DNA of 64,000 nucleotides from Caenorhabditis remanei (GCF_010183535.1 NC_071332.1:6944001-7008000), one strand, 5' to 3'. Counted from the first letter of the stretch, positions 45,941 to 59,532 are shown. A program made the numbers and translations. The notes: generated by a model not told the origin, from the sequence alone.

Positions 45941-47440
45941 CGGGTAAGAACGTCCCTCGATATCTCCTGTCTGAATCCACAAAAATATATGCATAAATTG
46001 AAAAAAGTCTACAAACAACAGGTTTCCGCATATTTTTCCCATTTTTTTCCATTATTCCCTGGCCAGTATGAATCAACAGATCATTCAGAGTGATATGGGA
46101 ATCTAATTCCTTCTCTCCTGACAGTTTCCCGTCGGGTTATGCAATTCGCCTACGTAGGTTGGAAACAAGAAGGTCTGTAGCTTGATCGCCCCCGCTATGG
46201 CAATGAGAAAAAATCGAAAAAGGAAAATAGTGAAGTGGAAAAGATTAGCATGAGAGATATTTATATTCGCATGCCATCAGTTTTTCTCTCTTCTCCGTAA
46301 TTCGTTGCGTAATAATTAGTTACGTAATCAGACGGAGTTTAATGAAGTCTGTAGCTTGGAACGAATCGAAAACTTTCTCCACTTTTTGCCCTTGATTTTT
46401 TGCAAAGATACACTCCCTCTTGTACACTTTTAAAGATTGTTTGTAGTTTTATTTTCACAATAAATTCTAGAAAATCGAATTGTAACGAGTTCTTTATGAT
46501 TCTCACTACTCTACTCGAAGGAAAGATATAAATATGTACCGTAGCCGAAAGACAATTCAAACGAAAATAGAGCTCTAGCCTCTTAGAATCGTAATCATAG
46601 TTTCAAATTTTGGAAAGAGTTTCGAAAAGAAAACTTTTGAATTCTGGTCTATCCGAATCCTAAGTTTCGAAAAGAAAACTTTTGAATTCTGGTCTATCCG
46701 AATCCTAAGTTTCTTCTACAAGACTCAAAAATCCCTAAAACCAAACCTGAACTTAAACTCTCTTCACCAATGAGCTTATCCTTTCCGTATCCTTGACGAT
46801 TCCAAAAATCACATATCTAATTAACGACCATGATCATTTACACTTCACCTACCGATTTCAAGTTTTCTGATACCTGAAAACCCGTGCTATCACTCCTTTA
46901 AAAGCCATTTTTCAAGGCTTTCCCCTAAAAAATATGACTCATTCAATTCTCCTCATTTTTCAGACCACGCCCCGCCCACTACCTGAACTTCATTTTTCGT
47001 CACTGATAATCGGTCGTGTCTTCCATATATCCCTTTCGCTTCTCTCCTGTATTATTTTTGCCTCGCTTCTTCTTCTTCTTTTTCTCCTTCATCGTTTCCA
47101 CCTCTTCCTTTTTGTCACATCATCATACCCGTCTCCGAAGCATCTTCTATGCCTCCTCCTCCACCATCACTCTCCCATTTTTTTGCCTTGCATCCTCTGA
47201 TTTTGCCTCGTTTTTTTGGCATTTTTGTAGCCTCCGTTATTCTTTTATCATGTCACTAGAAACATCTGAATCATTCTGTATTTATAATATTTATCACACT
47301 GTGTCATGCACGGGTTTTTTTCGGTTTTCATTTTCATCTTCGCATCGTTGTTGTTGTTCCCCACCCACTCTCTCATCTTTATAGATCCATTTTTTATCTT
47401 TTTATGCATTTTTCCCTCATTGGCATGATCATTTAGATAA
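45941..47440. other. Intergenic, no gene seen
   Basis: Holds a 45-bp exact tandem duplication (46619-46708) and a long pyrimidine-rich stretch (46960-47400) ahead of the next gene. Open frames in that stretch are Ser/Phe/Leu low-complexity and not called. Confidence 0.45.
46619..46708 (+). repeat. 45-bp exact tandem duplication
   Basis: The unit starting GTTTCGAAAAGAAAACTTTT occurs twice in a row (46619-46663 and 46664-46708) with a few bases of a third start. Confidence 0.85.
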
Positions 47441-49670
47441 ATGTCAATGAGGCTGATCACTTTCCACGATTCTATAATAAACCTATTCAAAATGTCGCCT
47501 ATTTCTATAGACATGACGATTCACAAACACCTACGGCAAAACCACAGAACGGAGCATCCATATCGAGCACCGGAAGAGGAAGAGGACTTGGCTCATATTA
47601 ATATGACTCTACGTTATGCTCTGATTGTATTCGGAATGGTTCCGTTTACAACTTTTCTTCTTGGTATTTGGGTTGCTGCTCATCCTCATTTCTATAGAAT
47701 TGAAATGCATAAGAATATGTCCGATTATATTAAAGCAAATTATCAGGTGAGCGATTTTTTTGTTTTTCTTCGATATGATTTTCAGTGAGAATTAGATCGA
47801 GTTGATTCAAAAAATTGAAAACATGTATACAGAACCTAGACCTTAACTTCGGTAGTTGGCAGCATATTTATACAAGATCTCTCTATTCAGTAATACGCTT
47901 TCAAAGTAATGCATCCAAGCTACCCTTGTGAAAAGGTCACAAAAAAGTTGTCAAAATCTAGGTTTCTAGAAGGCATATCTGAAGACTCCAACAAAACAGG
48001 ATCATTCTCGATACCATGACAAAAGCTCAAACTTGAACGTTTGGCATTCACCTTTTTGATTAGTCATGTCTCCTCTTTGCCAAAAAGAGACCATCTAAAA
48101 TAAAGGTTGTAATTGACGTCACAATTAATCACCAGACGCCAAAATCCCACTGTTGTATTGTTACGAAAAAAATAGTAGCCGACAAAGCTTGAAACAGAGG
48201 AACACCTCATGACTGAAAATCAAAATCTCTTTAATTTCCAGTGGAACGAAACTGGAAATGGTCAAATATGGATACCATGGGAAAACAATACGAAATGGAA
48301 TCTGGGATCTTATTGGAATAATCTCTACGTCAACAACCAAACTGCGTATACTTTTGGTATAAATGACCATAATTTTTGTAATGTGAGTAACTTCCCCAAT
48401 TCATTATAACTCCTCCTCATATCATTTTTTGTCAGGAACGAAAAGACGATCAATTCAAATACGGAGGATGGTCAACATCCATCTATCGTTCTTCACAGTT
48501 GTATTCAAGTGTCCAGGTGAGAGAGAAACCAGAAATTGCCATCCCGAGAGAATGATATGTGTAGATATTGTCCAGATGATAAATAAGCTATTGTCGGGAT
48601 CAGAGATAACCTCCCGAAGTCGGCAATAATGAGATAAATGAAATGATAGTGATAAGGGTGGATGTGTTTTGTTGAGTGCTATATTGTGACCTCATATCTC
48701 AAGATACATTTTGATAAGCGAAGAACTGACCTGAGGGAAGCGACATGTTACAAAAAGTGTTCCGTCTCGGATGAGATATCAACGAATCGAGTATAGATGT
48801 GTCATGGGTTACATTTGAGATTGATAAATGATCATTGAGATCTCTGAGAAACTTTAGATAAAGAAATTTCATAAATCCAATAAAAATTTAATTAATACTT
48901 CTCTTCCAGACCTCACTGCGATATGGTGTCCTTTTCGTGTTCCTCCCATTCGTCTTCAACTCTTTCATCCTTGCAAAATCTCTGGTTATCCAACATCAAA
49001 CTTTGGCTTCTGTAGTGATAGGTAAGCTTCCTGAGGTCATTTGGAACCAACTTTCATTATTTTTAGGAACGCTATATTTTTGCAATGAAGTGATCCTTCA
49101 TATATCGTACTTTGCTGTACTCACTCTTCATGTGACTCATGAACAGGATTGTGAGTTGGATCTCAAGATTCCGGGAGTTTGTGTAAACTGAATTTTCAGA
49201 TATTCCAATTAGTAACATCTACTTTTCAATTGCAATGATACTGTCTATATTGAAGCTGATGTTGAGAAACTTTACAGAGGTAAGATCTCACAGAGTCTGA
49301 AAATGGGAAAATTTTGAATTACAGCCTGTTGGACTGTCAACAATAATCCGAGGTGTTGGAGTTTTTATTCTAATTGTTGCACACGATCCGTTGACTGCGA
49401 ATGTTCAAGATTTTATTGATCATGTTTATTGTGACACTTTCGGTAAGACTCACCTATCTTTTTCTTTTCCCAAATCTCCATTTTCCAGTGACTCCATTCA
49501 TCTGCGTTTTGGAACTCACTTGTATCCTCATTCTCTTCTTCAACAACCTCTATGACATCCAACAGTCTCGACTAGTTCACCTCGTTGTCTCACAGACAAT
49601 AGACGATGTTAGCATTCAGAAAATGGCGAGAAAGTCTGTATTCCGGCGTGGTAAGCCGCCATCAAATTAA
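47441..49670 (+). CDS. Six-TM membrane protein of unknown function
   Basis: Exons 47441-47746, 48242-48382, 48436-48516, 48910-49021, 49067-49150, 49200-49279, 49325-49442, 49489-49670 close in frame to 367 residues. After a charged N-terminus comes TM1 (LIVFGMVPFTTFLLGIWVA). Then a large polar loop with likely N-glycosylation sites (NET, NNT, NQT) and aromatic residues, followed by five more helices (GVLFVFLPFVFN, VILHISYFAVLTL, FSIAMILSILKLML, GVGVFILIVAH, FICVLELTCILILFF). The layout, one helix, a long loop, then a helix cluster, recalls Frag1/DRAM/PGAP2-like proteins, but no diagnostic motif was found, so this is only a guess. Starts at 47492 and 47516 are also in frame. It ends RRGKPPSN. 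AATAAA lies near 49788. Confidence 0.65.
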
Positions 49671-49934
49671 ACGGTTCTGACCTTTTTTCCCTTTTTTCTG
49701 TCTAATTTATCCGGTGTTTAATGTTTGATCTCGACTAGGATACATTTTTAATTTGATTATTGTTTATTTCTTTTTTGTAATGGATTCAATAAATTATTGA
49801 TATGAAATAGAATAAAGAAAAAGGATGGATTGCATAAAATGGAAACAGAAAGGAGAAAGAGAAGACAATGAAATCAAAATGTACACGTGGAATATTTGAG
49901 AGAGGAAGAGAGATTGAGACTGATCGAGAAAGAT

Positions 49935-50676
49935 CTAGAATGTAGAATTACTACTGATAATAGAGTCAATGGGATTTGGATGGATTGTAATATAAATATC
50001 ATCGAAATGAAGGTTATCTGATTTCCGAAGAACTTGTTTAGAAGTGATGTGAGTGTGGGTGGATAGATCAACTTTTGAGTCAACTAGATTATAATGAATC
50101 CGCTCGGTTCCGTAATTGTTGAATGACGAAATCACTAGTGTTAATTCCTGAAAATTATATTTTAAAACAGGAAAACACAAATGAATTCTCAAACCTTTCC
50201 GTTTTCATCGAAATCAACTGCTGTTTGATATTTCTGCCGGAACTGGAATGTTCCATCGTAGTTCAACTCTAAACTCTTCTGCTCCACCACTACATCCCAC
50301 CCATTACGAATGTAGGTGTCAGGATACCATGGTTGAATGTGAGAAGGGACCTGAAACCAACTACCTTTTGAAAAGTTCCAAACTTTCTGACACTTACCGG
50401 AACACGTGCCACCCCCACGAATCGTAACCGCTCGTCCCTCCAGTCCTGAGTCAACTCAAACAACACTTTGTCTTTTCGGATACCAACGACTTCGAGAGTG
50501 ATATTCACTTGTTGCTTATTTCGGTTTGGAGCACTGTACCGATTGTATTCCATGAAAAGATCCTCCCAATCCACATGGTGAGGTCGTCGTTCGATGATCA
50601 AATCTTCGTCGAATGAGGATGTGACGAGGATTGGAAGAAGGGATACGAAGATGGTGGAGTGGAATGAGAATATCAT
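49935..50676 (-). CDS. Secreted Cys-loop-receptor-like ligand-binding domain, no membrane part
   Basis: Exons 50676-50398, 50350-50195, 50147-49935 close in frame to 215 residues. MIFSFHSTIFVSLLPILVTS is a signal peptide. The rest resembles the extracellular ligand-binding domain of pentameric ligand-gated channels: VNITLEVVGIRKDKVLFEL, then the hallmark W.DERLRF, then PSHIQPWYPDTYIRNGWD (the W.PD..I.N motif), then a LNYDGTFQFRQK strand. It stops after ISSNSTF with no transmembrane helices. No cysteine is present anywhere in the mature chain, and the part that normally carries the Cys-loop seems missing between TAVDF and GKELTLVISSF. A soluble acetylcholine-binding-protein-like or decoy role is possible; this is inference. 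Alternatively it is a fast-evolving family of its own. Confidence 0.55.
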
Positions 50677-53600
50677 TTCTGGAATGATGGAAGTTAGGGT
50701 ATTTTCAGGAGTTTTGAAGAACAAGATGTATATACGGAAAGATGCGTCACAGAATAAGGAATGGTGAAGTTCCTGGTATTTCTTGGGTATACTGTACAAA
50801 TGAAAATCTTCATTTTTGAGACTGTCAACTTTTCAGAAAGAAGAAGAGCTGAAGAGATATTATCAGCACGTCGGAGGTGACTGAGCTATTGAGAAGCTCT
50901 TATTTTAAGAAAGTATTTACGACACTACAAACTGTCAACATAGTCCCGATTTTCTGAAATTATACATCTTCTTGTTTTCCAAATAAGGTTCATTTCATTC
51001 TCGAGTTTACACTGTAGCAATATAAGTTTCAAAAACAAAATGTTTCAACGCTTCACAGAAGATATGGCTCCTTCCATCCCCTTTTCCACAAAAAAACTTG
51101 AGACACGTGTATGTTCAGGAGGGATGTGTTGGTTGAAATGTATGCGTATGGGGTAAATCCCCCCGAGGAACACATTTTTCATTTGGATCTTCGCCCCAAT
51201 CGTTTTCTCGTTTTCTCCTCTTTCCTTCCGGTGGTTTCGTTCTGGAAGAAGCTTCATCCTCGATGCCTTGTTCGTCACACTCAAATATAAATGAAAAGAG
51301 AAGGGGGTGCATATGGCAGAGCACAGTCGAAACGAAAGATAGATTGCCCTCACTCTTTTCACACCTTTTAAACCTATTTTGGGGCAGTCTCTTGGGAGAA
51401 AGTGAGAAAGAGCAAAAAAGGAAATGAAAAGAAGAAGAAAAGGAGAGTTCATCGGCGATTCTTTTCAACCCCAATGTATGGGGGCACCACTTTTTCAGAG
51501 AATGTACTACTGGGACGAGCGAGAAAAAAAGAATTATGAAAACTGGTGGGAAGAAGAAGAAAAGAAGAAAAGAAACTGGTAGAAACGAAAATAACGAAAA
51601 AGGAGGAAAAAGAGTACAAATGACAGAATTAGGTTAGTTATATGGAAGAAAAAAGGAAGAAGAAGAATAGAAACTGAAAGAAAGAAAGCGAGAAATGGAA
51701 GAAATTGGTCAATGAGACATGACCGATTGATGGGACGACGAAGAATTGGGAAGGATTATGTGAGCACGAATAGGAACACTCAAGTGGTGGGTTCCATTTG
51801 AGCTGGAAAGAATGGGAAAGGGATACTGTAGAGGGGAGTTTTGGAAATGCCTGCAGAGTCAACACTGGGGGAGTTTTTAGAAATTGGATTCTTTCAGTAA
51901 ATGACGATCTTTCGAAAAGAAGTAGCGGATTTCTGGTGTCTACGTTCTAGTCCTAAATTTAAAACGAACATGAAAAGAAACTGAAAATGTATCAAAACGC
52001 TACAAAAATCAGAACCCAGGTTTGAAATTCAAATCCATAAGGATTTTGGGCACGTAGATAGCATCAGTTTTTCTTGACACACCTACAAAAAACGCCACGT
52101 TCAGGGAGACTGCGAATACCGGTACAGTACAAGAACTAACCAAAATATAGCCAAAAAAAATCTAAGACCGTCTATCTAAATTCAAAATGACATTTCCTCG
52201 TGTTCTCGCTCAGCTCAATAAAACCTGGAGACTGAATTCAAAACGTATTCCGACTACTCACTAAAAACGTGTAAAGAACTGAATATTTTTGGCATCCTTT
52301 CCTCCTCCTGCCCATTCATCAATTCCTCTTCCTACTCCTCTATTCTTCAGAAAAGAAAATTGAGATTTTTGGCTTTTCAGTTGTACAACTTAGGCGGTGT
52401 GACTCGTATATATGAGCAATTGGGATATATTGAAAACCGTATTATTCTTCAGCCGTTTAGTCATGTGCCCATTAACTAAAAGCAACTCATAAAACGCTTC
52501 CGTAAAATATTGATGTCTTCTCTTCTGAAGAAGGCGATATCGTGGTTTGGGTCTTCTGGAAACCCATAAAAACGGACGGGGTAGAGTGACCGAAATGGAA
52601 AATGGAAAAAAGAAACGGGCGGGACGAAAACGAAGAGGAAAAAACGGAAATTTATGATAGGAGGGGACGAAGCTTCTTCTTTTGCTCACCAACGCTCCGC
52701 AAAACAATAAATTATAGTAGCATCCGTTGAGTCCCAAAAGTACGGAAATTGGAAATGGAAAAGGCGAAAAAAGTAATTATAAGTTGTTCGAAATATTTTG
52801 AAATACCGGAAACGGAAACGTCACAAGTGAAGCTGTCAGTGAAATATGATACATATGGAGAAGTAGTCAGAATGAGCTGGAAATTTAGGGATTCTTAAAA
52901 TTAGTTTCTAGGGGAAAGATGGAAACACGTCGATTGTCTGGCGGCGGACTGGACTGCTTTCCAATTCTGACGATGTCAATCGAAATTTGATATCCTCGAA
53001 GGCCATCGTGCCTATTGAAAACTCAAAACCTAACTCGTCCATTAAATTTTTGGTTTTCAATGAAAGAGAAAAAGAAGGCCACCGCCTTCTACAAGACAAT
53101 GATGAATTCAAGAAAATGGAAATTTATTGTGTGGAGAAGAAGAAAAAAGCGAAGGACATCATTCCGCCTCGCTAATTTTGTTAATGGCTTTTCTGGCGAT
53201 AAGTGGAGAAGGAGCCTAGAAAAATGAGGAACGGAAGAACGAGTAAGCAAAGGAAGGGGGTAGGATCAAAATATTTGTGTTTGTCTGAGTTTAAAGCGAG
53301 AAAACGGAAATAGTTAGAGGTGTGAGAAGTGGTGAGTAGGAAAAGGAGATCTGAAAGAGATGATGTGAAAGTTAGTATTTCTGGAAATGGAATCTATGCT
53401 TTAGGTATGACTTTTGAAGAGAATGAACCGTTTGGAAACGGAATAGGATCAAGGAAAATCAGGAACAGTATTAGGCCAAAACAAATCATCCTAAACATTT
53501 TCGAAAAAAAACATTCAACTTTGAGAGCGTGTCGTGGGGTCAAGGACGCTCACACTTTGGTTAGATCAGGTTTAATAAATATCTCAAATCTAGATCTCTA

Positions 53601-55970
53601 ACTTTGTTTTTTTAAACTTTTTGATATCTTCTTCAGATTTCTTGATACACACCTTCACTGATCTGAGATGAAAACTGCGAGTATCCTTCCAAAAAAAATC
53701 TCTGAAGACACATGCTTCAAAAACTGGAAAAGTTTTCCAAAATTTGTAAAATGGAGAACACAATCACTGAGATTTAGAAAAATAAAACTACAATATTAAG
53801 ATAAAAAGTTCTGAAACATTGGAGAGAAGAATGTTTTGAATGTAGTTTCTTCTCTTTCTTCCACGTAAAGTATACAAAGAAACACGTCATTTGCAATATG
53901 TCTTCTCTCCGACATTTTTGCCCCGTTTTCTATGGACCACCAACACCATTTATATGCATACCACTGCTCACTAACAATATCTTTTTTGTCTCGATTGTCT
54001 TTGAGAGCAACTGAAGTAGAAACAAGAGAAAAAAGAAGAAGAAAATAAGTAAAGAGGAAGAAAGGTAGACTCGGGAATAGGAGAAAAAGAGAATAGTTAC
54101 AAAATACCAAAAAACAAAAGCACAATGAGAGGAACGACCGAGGAAAAGTGGGAAGAGGGAGGGCAGGAATGTGGGAAAATATGATGTGAACAGGTATGGA
54201 TTTATATTTTTCGAGAAGGAATCAAAGCACATTTGATGGACAATGAGAAAGTGCAAGGATATTAGATGAATTACTTCTTTCTTTTTTTGAGAAAACCAAA
54301 AGATGGGTATGAAGATTTCAAAAAATTAGATTATACTTTCTGAAAGGAAGGGATTCTGAAGAAAGGCGGGTGAGATTTATTTTCGGTTTGTAATTATTCT
54401 GGGGAAGCACTTTTGGAATCCGAATTTCAATATTGTCTCAGGTTATGGGAAAGTGAAGCGTCATTTTCAGAATTAGAGCTTCGAAATTTCTATTTTCAGC
54501 ATATGAGAGAAGGTTGATCGGTGAGAATGGTTAGAAATAATACGGGTTTCTCTGAATCTTGATGATTTCAAGATATGTGTTAAGCAATAAAATGATAGAG
54601 GTGAGTATTAAAAGAGATGCAGCGTGGACAGTGCTCTAACAACCAAATTGAAATTCGAGAAACAAAAATCCAGAAAAATGAGAATCTTCAGTTTTTGGGT
54701 TATAACAGAAACCTTCAATTCGCGAATTCCCATTTCCCAAAGATAAGAATCACCTGCTTTTTTCTAGAAAAGGAATATTTGTGACAACTTAAAATAAAGT
54801 GTTTTTGTTGATTTCCGATGGCATCCCTCTTCTGAAACCTCCGGAAAAACAACATCTTCTCAACAAGAAATTGCTTTTTTTATCACTTTCCAAAATCTTA
54901 CTATACGTTACGCCCCTCGATTTCAACCTCCGACTATTTCCAAATTTCAAGAATGGGGGAAAAAAGAGCTAAAGTCATTGAAAGGAGCACAAAAAAAAGG
55001 CGAAGAGGGTTCAGAGTTGTGTGGTTAAGACGGAAAAAAGCTAGCGAAAAGACAAAAAGAACATGTGGCGGAGCCTTGAAAATTGATGAGTTTTGTGGGT
55101 TTCGTTGGGAGGAGGGAGGGTGTATATGGACGGGCGGGAACGACCAGAAAACGACACAAAATTGACAAAAGAAGGGGATGAAAATGGAACTTTTGAGTGA
55201 TGACTTCTTCGAAAAAGAATGAGAAGAAGAAGGAATTTATTAGGTTTCAACGAGATGGAAGACTTGGGGGAAAATGGGTTTTTAAAGGGACAAGAGGACT
55301 TTTTGGAAGTAGAAATTGGTGGTTGGGAGATGAGAAGATTACTGTAGGTACCGTATGCCGAAAGGTTCCCAGATTCCGATGGAATACGGTATATTTGAAA
55401 TAGGAAGATATTCATGTTATTCAGAAGAATCTACCGTAACCCATCTCCGTTGTCTCCTTACCCCTCCAAAACATGCCATAATATGTCACTCCTATTCATT
55501 TATTCTGACCCAAAACAATCGAAAACAACAACTTAGTTGTTTTACCTCTTTTCAGGAAGACAGAAGAAAAAGACAAGAAGTTTCCGGAGAAATGTCAATC
55601 TTTTGCCCCCGAACAAAGCTTCTTGCTGACTAGTGAGAATCATAAAAAGCAGGGAATTTTTAGTTTCTTTTGACCAAAACAGAAATGAAAAAGTAAACGA
55701 ACTAGACAAATAGAAGTAGGATGGGAAGGAAAAGAAATTGAGTTATGTCTTCTCAAAAACTCGCTCTCGTCCCTAATGAGTGACACTTGACGAAGGAGAG
55801 AAAAGGTTCCAAGAAATGGGAAACTCGATCTGAAATTGTTTCGAAAGAGCACAAAGGATGGTTAAAAAACACGCAGTTTATTTTCAACCTGCATGATAAA
55901 AGTTACAATTAATTATTTACACATGTACAATTTAGGCAAAATTGAAATTATGGCAAACTACAACAGATAT
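50677..55970. other. Gene-poor 5.3-kb interval
   Basis: Between the start of the ligand-binding-domain gene and the stop of pcm-1 no gene could be assembled on either strand. Open frames are short, low-complexity (Lys/Arg/Glu or Ser/Phe) and lack splice partners. The plus strand is purine-rich over long stretches, for example 51400-51720, 52990-53340, 53990-54180 and 54940-55300. No tRNA or other RNA gene was recognised. It may hold distal regulatory DNA or an unannotated non-coding RNA. Confidence 0.4.
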
Positions 55971-58123
55971 TCAACGATGTCCACTCCACTGCTTATCGCG
56001 ACTTGTCAATGGTACGTAGATCACATGCTCTACAGTTTTCTTCTCAATCTTGCCATCGATTTTGTCAATTTGCATGAACTCTTGATTTCCATCTTCTCCT
56101 TCCACCGGAATCATCATTCTTCCTCCTTCAGCGAGTTGATCGGTTAGCTGAAATTATAAATTTTATTGAAGTTTTTCTTGATTTCCGCGATTTTTGTCTG
56201 GTCTTCTTTGCCAGAATCACTCGAAATTTGAATTTCAATGAGGTTGCGCTTTGGTTTAGCATTTCGCATTTTGATACATCATATAGTTTCAATCAAAAAA
56301 TTATGCAAATCTTCACAACGTGGCGCAGTCTCCGGTTTTAGGTCTTTTCCCAGTTGACCTTCAGAATGAATGAATTTTCGAGTGGTTCTTCCTTTCTTTT
56401 TCATATTTTTATTGACCAAAACGACATAAAGAAACACCTCCTCATTGTGGATTCACGATTCAATTTGTGCATGTGTGCATGTGATCCGGCAGGAGGACAA
56501 CACAAAAAAAGGAAAACCGAATTTCCCTCTATTTTTTATTTCATTTCTATTCGGTCAAAGTCACGTACTGCTTTGGGGACTCCTTTCGCAGCTGCACCGA
56601 CGTGAATCGCATTGTATGGAGCCTTTTCGGCAAATCCTTGACGACCGTCTCCCTGGAAAAATGAGGTAGTTTTGAGAGCTTTTGTTGAAAGTTTTGTTTC
56701 GGAACAGTGTTGTTTCTTCCCCTTCTTTTGCTACCTTTTTGCGCTTTTTATGTTTCATTTTCTTTATTTGAAGGAATACAAAATCATTGCAGCCGGTTTT
56801 TCGGAAAATATCTGCTGAACTCTGATGCAGTTTCTGTGATCATAACTTTTTTTATATTGGTTCTCTATTGATGATAGGAAACTCTGTTCATTTCTTAAGA
56901 GATTTTGTGATCCATTCTACTTTCTCACCTCCACCAAAACCACATTTCCACTATCCAACATCTCTTTGTGATGCTTCTCGATATTCTTCTTGCTCAACTC
57001 CACCAGCCCTCCCATGTGCTCGATTCCCACTACAGTTCCGGTGGTTCCAACCTTAAAATTGTATATTTATAACAGCTAATCCAACAAAAACTCTATACCA
57101 TCTTCGCCATACAAACTGTCAGATAACCACTTCCTGAGCCAACATCGAGAGCATTGGCACCTGAGACCAGGTGGTTCTGGAGGTAGTCGAGAGCAGCTGC
57201 GTGCTGTCAATGAAAAAATGCCATTGGAGAAAAAAGAGATGAGCTGAGCTCAGTTGGCAGATTTTGTGAAAAGCTCAGCGATTTACTTGTTAATGTTTCG
57301 AATAGAAATTTGTATTCGTGTTGTTTATCAAATAGATTAGATATAAGTCGATCGTAATGAAAGATAGACGTCTCCTAGACGTTTTATGGGTCACTTTAGT
57401 TTTATGTTCTATTTTATCTTCATTACTAGTCAGTCACAATGTTTTTCAAAGTTATTTCTCACCATATGTGGCGCTGAAATTGTCGCATTATAGCCGATTC
57501 TTTGTGGAGCATCTTGATAGGGATCATTTCTTGTAAAGTCTCCACGATCCACTGCTAGCATTGCATCGTATGCTCTCTGACTGGCGAAGACGTGGTTCTC
57601 TGGAATTCAAAACTTTGATGATGGTTTTAAGATTGATTCTGGAATTATATAGCACTGTAGCCTGTTCTACTACGAGATTTCACTTCTTTCATGATCCAAA
57701 ATCAATAATTAGTGGTGTGTTGCATGTTTAGTTGGTGTTCTGTTCTTTCCGAATTAATTGGGTTTGTCTCGTTTCTTCTTTCTTTTTCTCTAAGACCCTT
57801 CCTGTTTCTCTCACTACTTTAGTATGTTGGTGCTCTCAAATTTCAGGATTTTCTTATTTTTATTCCGAAAATCGCTAGTTTCTTGCGATTGTTGTCTGAT
57901 GAAACCTTATGCAATGCAATCGGCTTTTTTGAAACACTTTATAGCAGCTACCACGCATTTAGCATCATTTTTATTCTTTTGGTTGATATTTCTTTGCTTG
58001 TTCTATTTTTATAAGCTTTTTTTCTAAATTTTTCATTTCGATAGTGAAAGAAAGCAAGCAAAACTCACTTCTCAAATTCTCAACAAGCTCCTTATTACTC
58101 GTGCCACTCGATCTCCAGGCCAT
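55971..58123 (-). CDS. pcm-1: Protein-L-isoaspartate O-methyltransferase (pcm-1)
   Basis: Exons 58123-58069, 57599-57463, 57203-57099, 57051-56929, 56652-56569, 56147-55971 close in frame to 226 residues, the usual PIMT length. The start [19 protein letters not shown] matches the animal MAWKSGG...LI.NLR pattern. Next come DRGDF and [20 protein letters not shown], then the SAM-binding motif [39 protein letters not shown] and [11 protein letters not shown]. The enzyme methylates L-isoaspartyl residues formed by protein ageing and so starts their repair, in the cytosol. In C. elegans pcm-1 supports dauer survival and stress resistance. An in-frame ATG at 58174 would add 17 mostly hydrophobic residues; the MAWRSS start is preferred by homology. 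Confidence 0.95.
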
Positions 58124-59532
58124 GCTTCTAGTTGTGAATATAATTAATGTAGAAATGAATTCAAGTCGTCTCATGCACCAAAATAGAATTTGAAATTTCT
58201 GGAATTTCTCTGAAAGAAATAAATATTTTCGTAAAATCAATGTGAGTTCTCCAAGGCAAACAAGTAGAGAGGAAACGCAGAACGTGAAAGAAACATCCAA
58301 GAGACGCAAAGAAAAAGTGACCAGCTAGTGGAATAGCAGAAGTTATTGCAGAAAATAGAAAGGTCCTAATGAAAAACAATGGATGCATCCTCATGACCGA
58401 AATGAGAATTTTATGCTTGGATAATTTAATTCAAGAAAGGAAACGAGTATTTTCGTGGAAACAACTATGAAGAAAATAGAGCTCTCTCCCTCTTATCTAG
58501 TAGTGTAGAGTGCTTTTGACTCTTCACTACTCTTCACAGCTGCTCTTACTAAATGACCATTGTGCTGTTAGTTCTGTTAGCTGTGTCGGTGAGCAACATC
58601 ACGGCAGTTTCAACTTTCTGTCTTACTTTTCCCAGTGCTTATAACCATTTAACTTGATTTTTGGAGCAATAGTTATTCCAGAAAGCTATTTTAGAATTTT
58701 CAAGTAAGTTATGATGCAATTTTTTAAAGTTGTGAAATACATGTGCTGGTTGAAATAATTTTAACTTCACAAAACTTTCAAACAGCGATAAAGTTATTCA
58801 AAAAAAGCAAAAGTAATAATGCAAAACTACAGTAACCTCATACTTCTTGGCGAGACTCTATTTAAAATATTAGCATGTTCCTTTAATATTGGATGTTCCT
58901 TTAATATAATTTTCAGCCGAATTCAGAAATAAATGCAGTTTTTCGAATTCATATAAAGGAAAAAAACTATATCAATTTATTCGAAATATTACCAAAGTTT
59001 CCCGAAAAACTAAATTGTTTTTTCACGAAAAAGTGCACTTCGGAAAATCAATAAACAAAACAGCCAGAAGCAGAAACGCTTGCAACAATGTTTTGAGTTT
59101 GAGAAAGTCCGTCATCTCCCATCAACATTTGTGAAAAACGGGGAATGTTTTTGACAAAAATTGAAAAACTTTTTAGGATCGTAAATAATCGAAAGCATAC
59201 GTTTTAACCTGATATAGAACCACCTGAACTTGATAACGAAGGTATACGGTATTAATCTGCTGGAGTTTTGATTTCGAACTTTGTCACTCCTAACAGTTTA
59301 ATTTATTTGTAACCCATACTTTTAACCTAACTAAATGTAAATGTTTGTGCCCGTCTGAATAACCCGTGCTTTTTCATCTTCTCTTCCATCCGGCTGGCTC
59401 GGCAGCTCGTCAAATCTGTCTATCTGTGCTCCTCACCCACATGCGTATAACTCTTTTCTCTTTCACTCTGTTCGTTTTCTTCTCTAATTCTCTCTACTCT
59501 CTTATTCCAGAAGACCCCGCCCCGTCGACAAG
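58124..59532. other. Intergenic between divergent pcm-1 and GDP-D-glucose phosphorylase
   Basis: About 1.4 kb acting as the shared 5' flank of two divergent genes. Two short GGATGTTCCTTTAATAT copies lie close together near 58875-58905. No gene seen. Confidence 0.45.

Noticed and set aside
46934..47384. Overlapping Ser/Phe/Leu-rich open frames on the plus strand
   Set aside because: Low-complexity pyrimidine tract before the 47441 gene; no start context, splice sites or motif.
53796..54256. Minus-strand frames with long Phe/Leu runs
   Set aside because: A by-product of the purine-rich plus strand; two frames overlap and neither has coding features.
57971..58309. Long in-frame N-terminal extension of pcm-1
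   Set aside because: Its apparent beginning is not an ATG, and conserved PIMT sequences start at MAWRSS; only the short 17-residue extension from 58174 stays possible.
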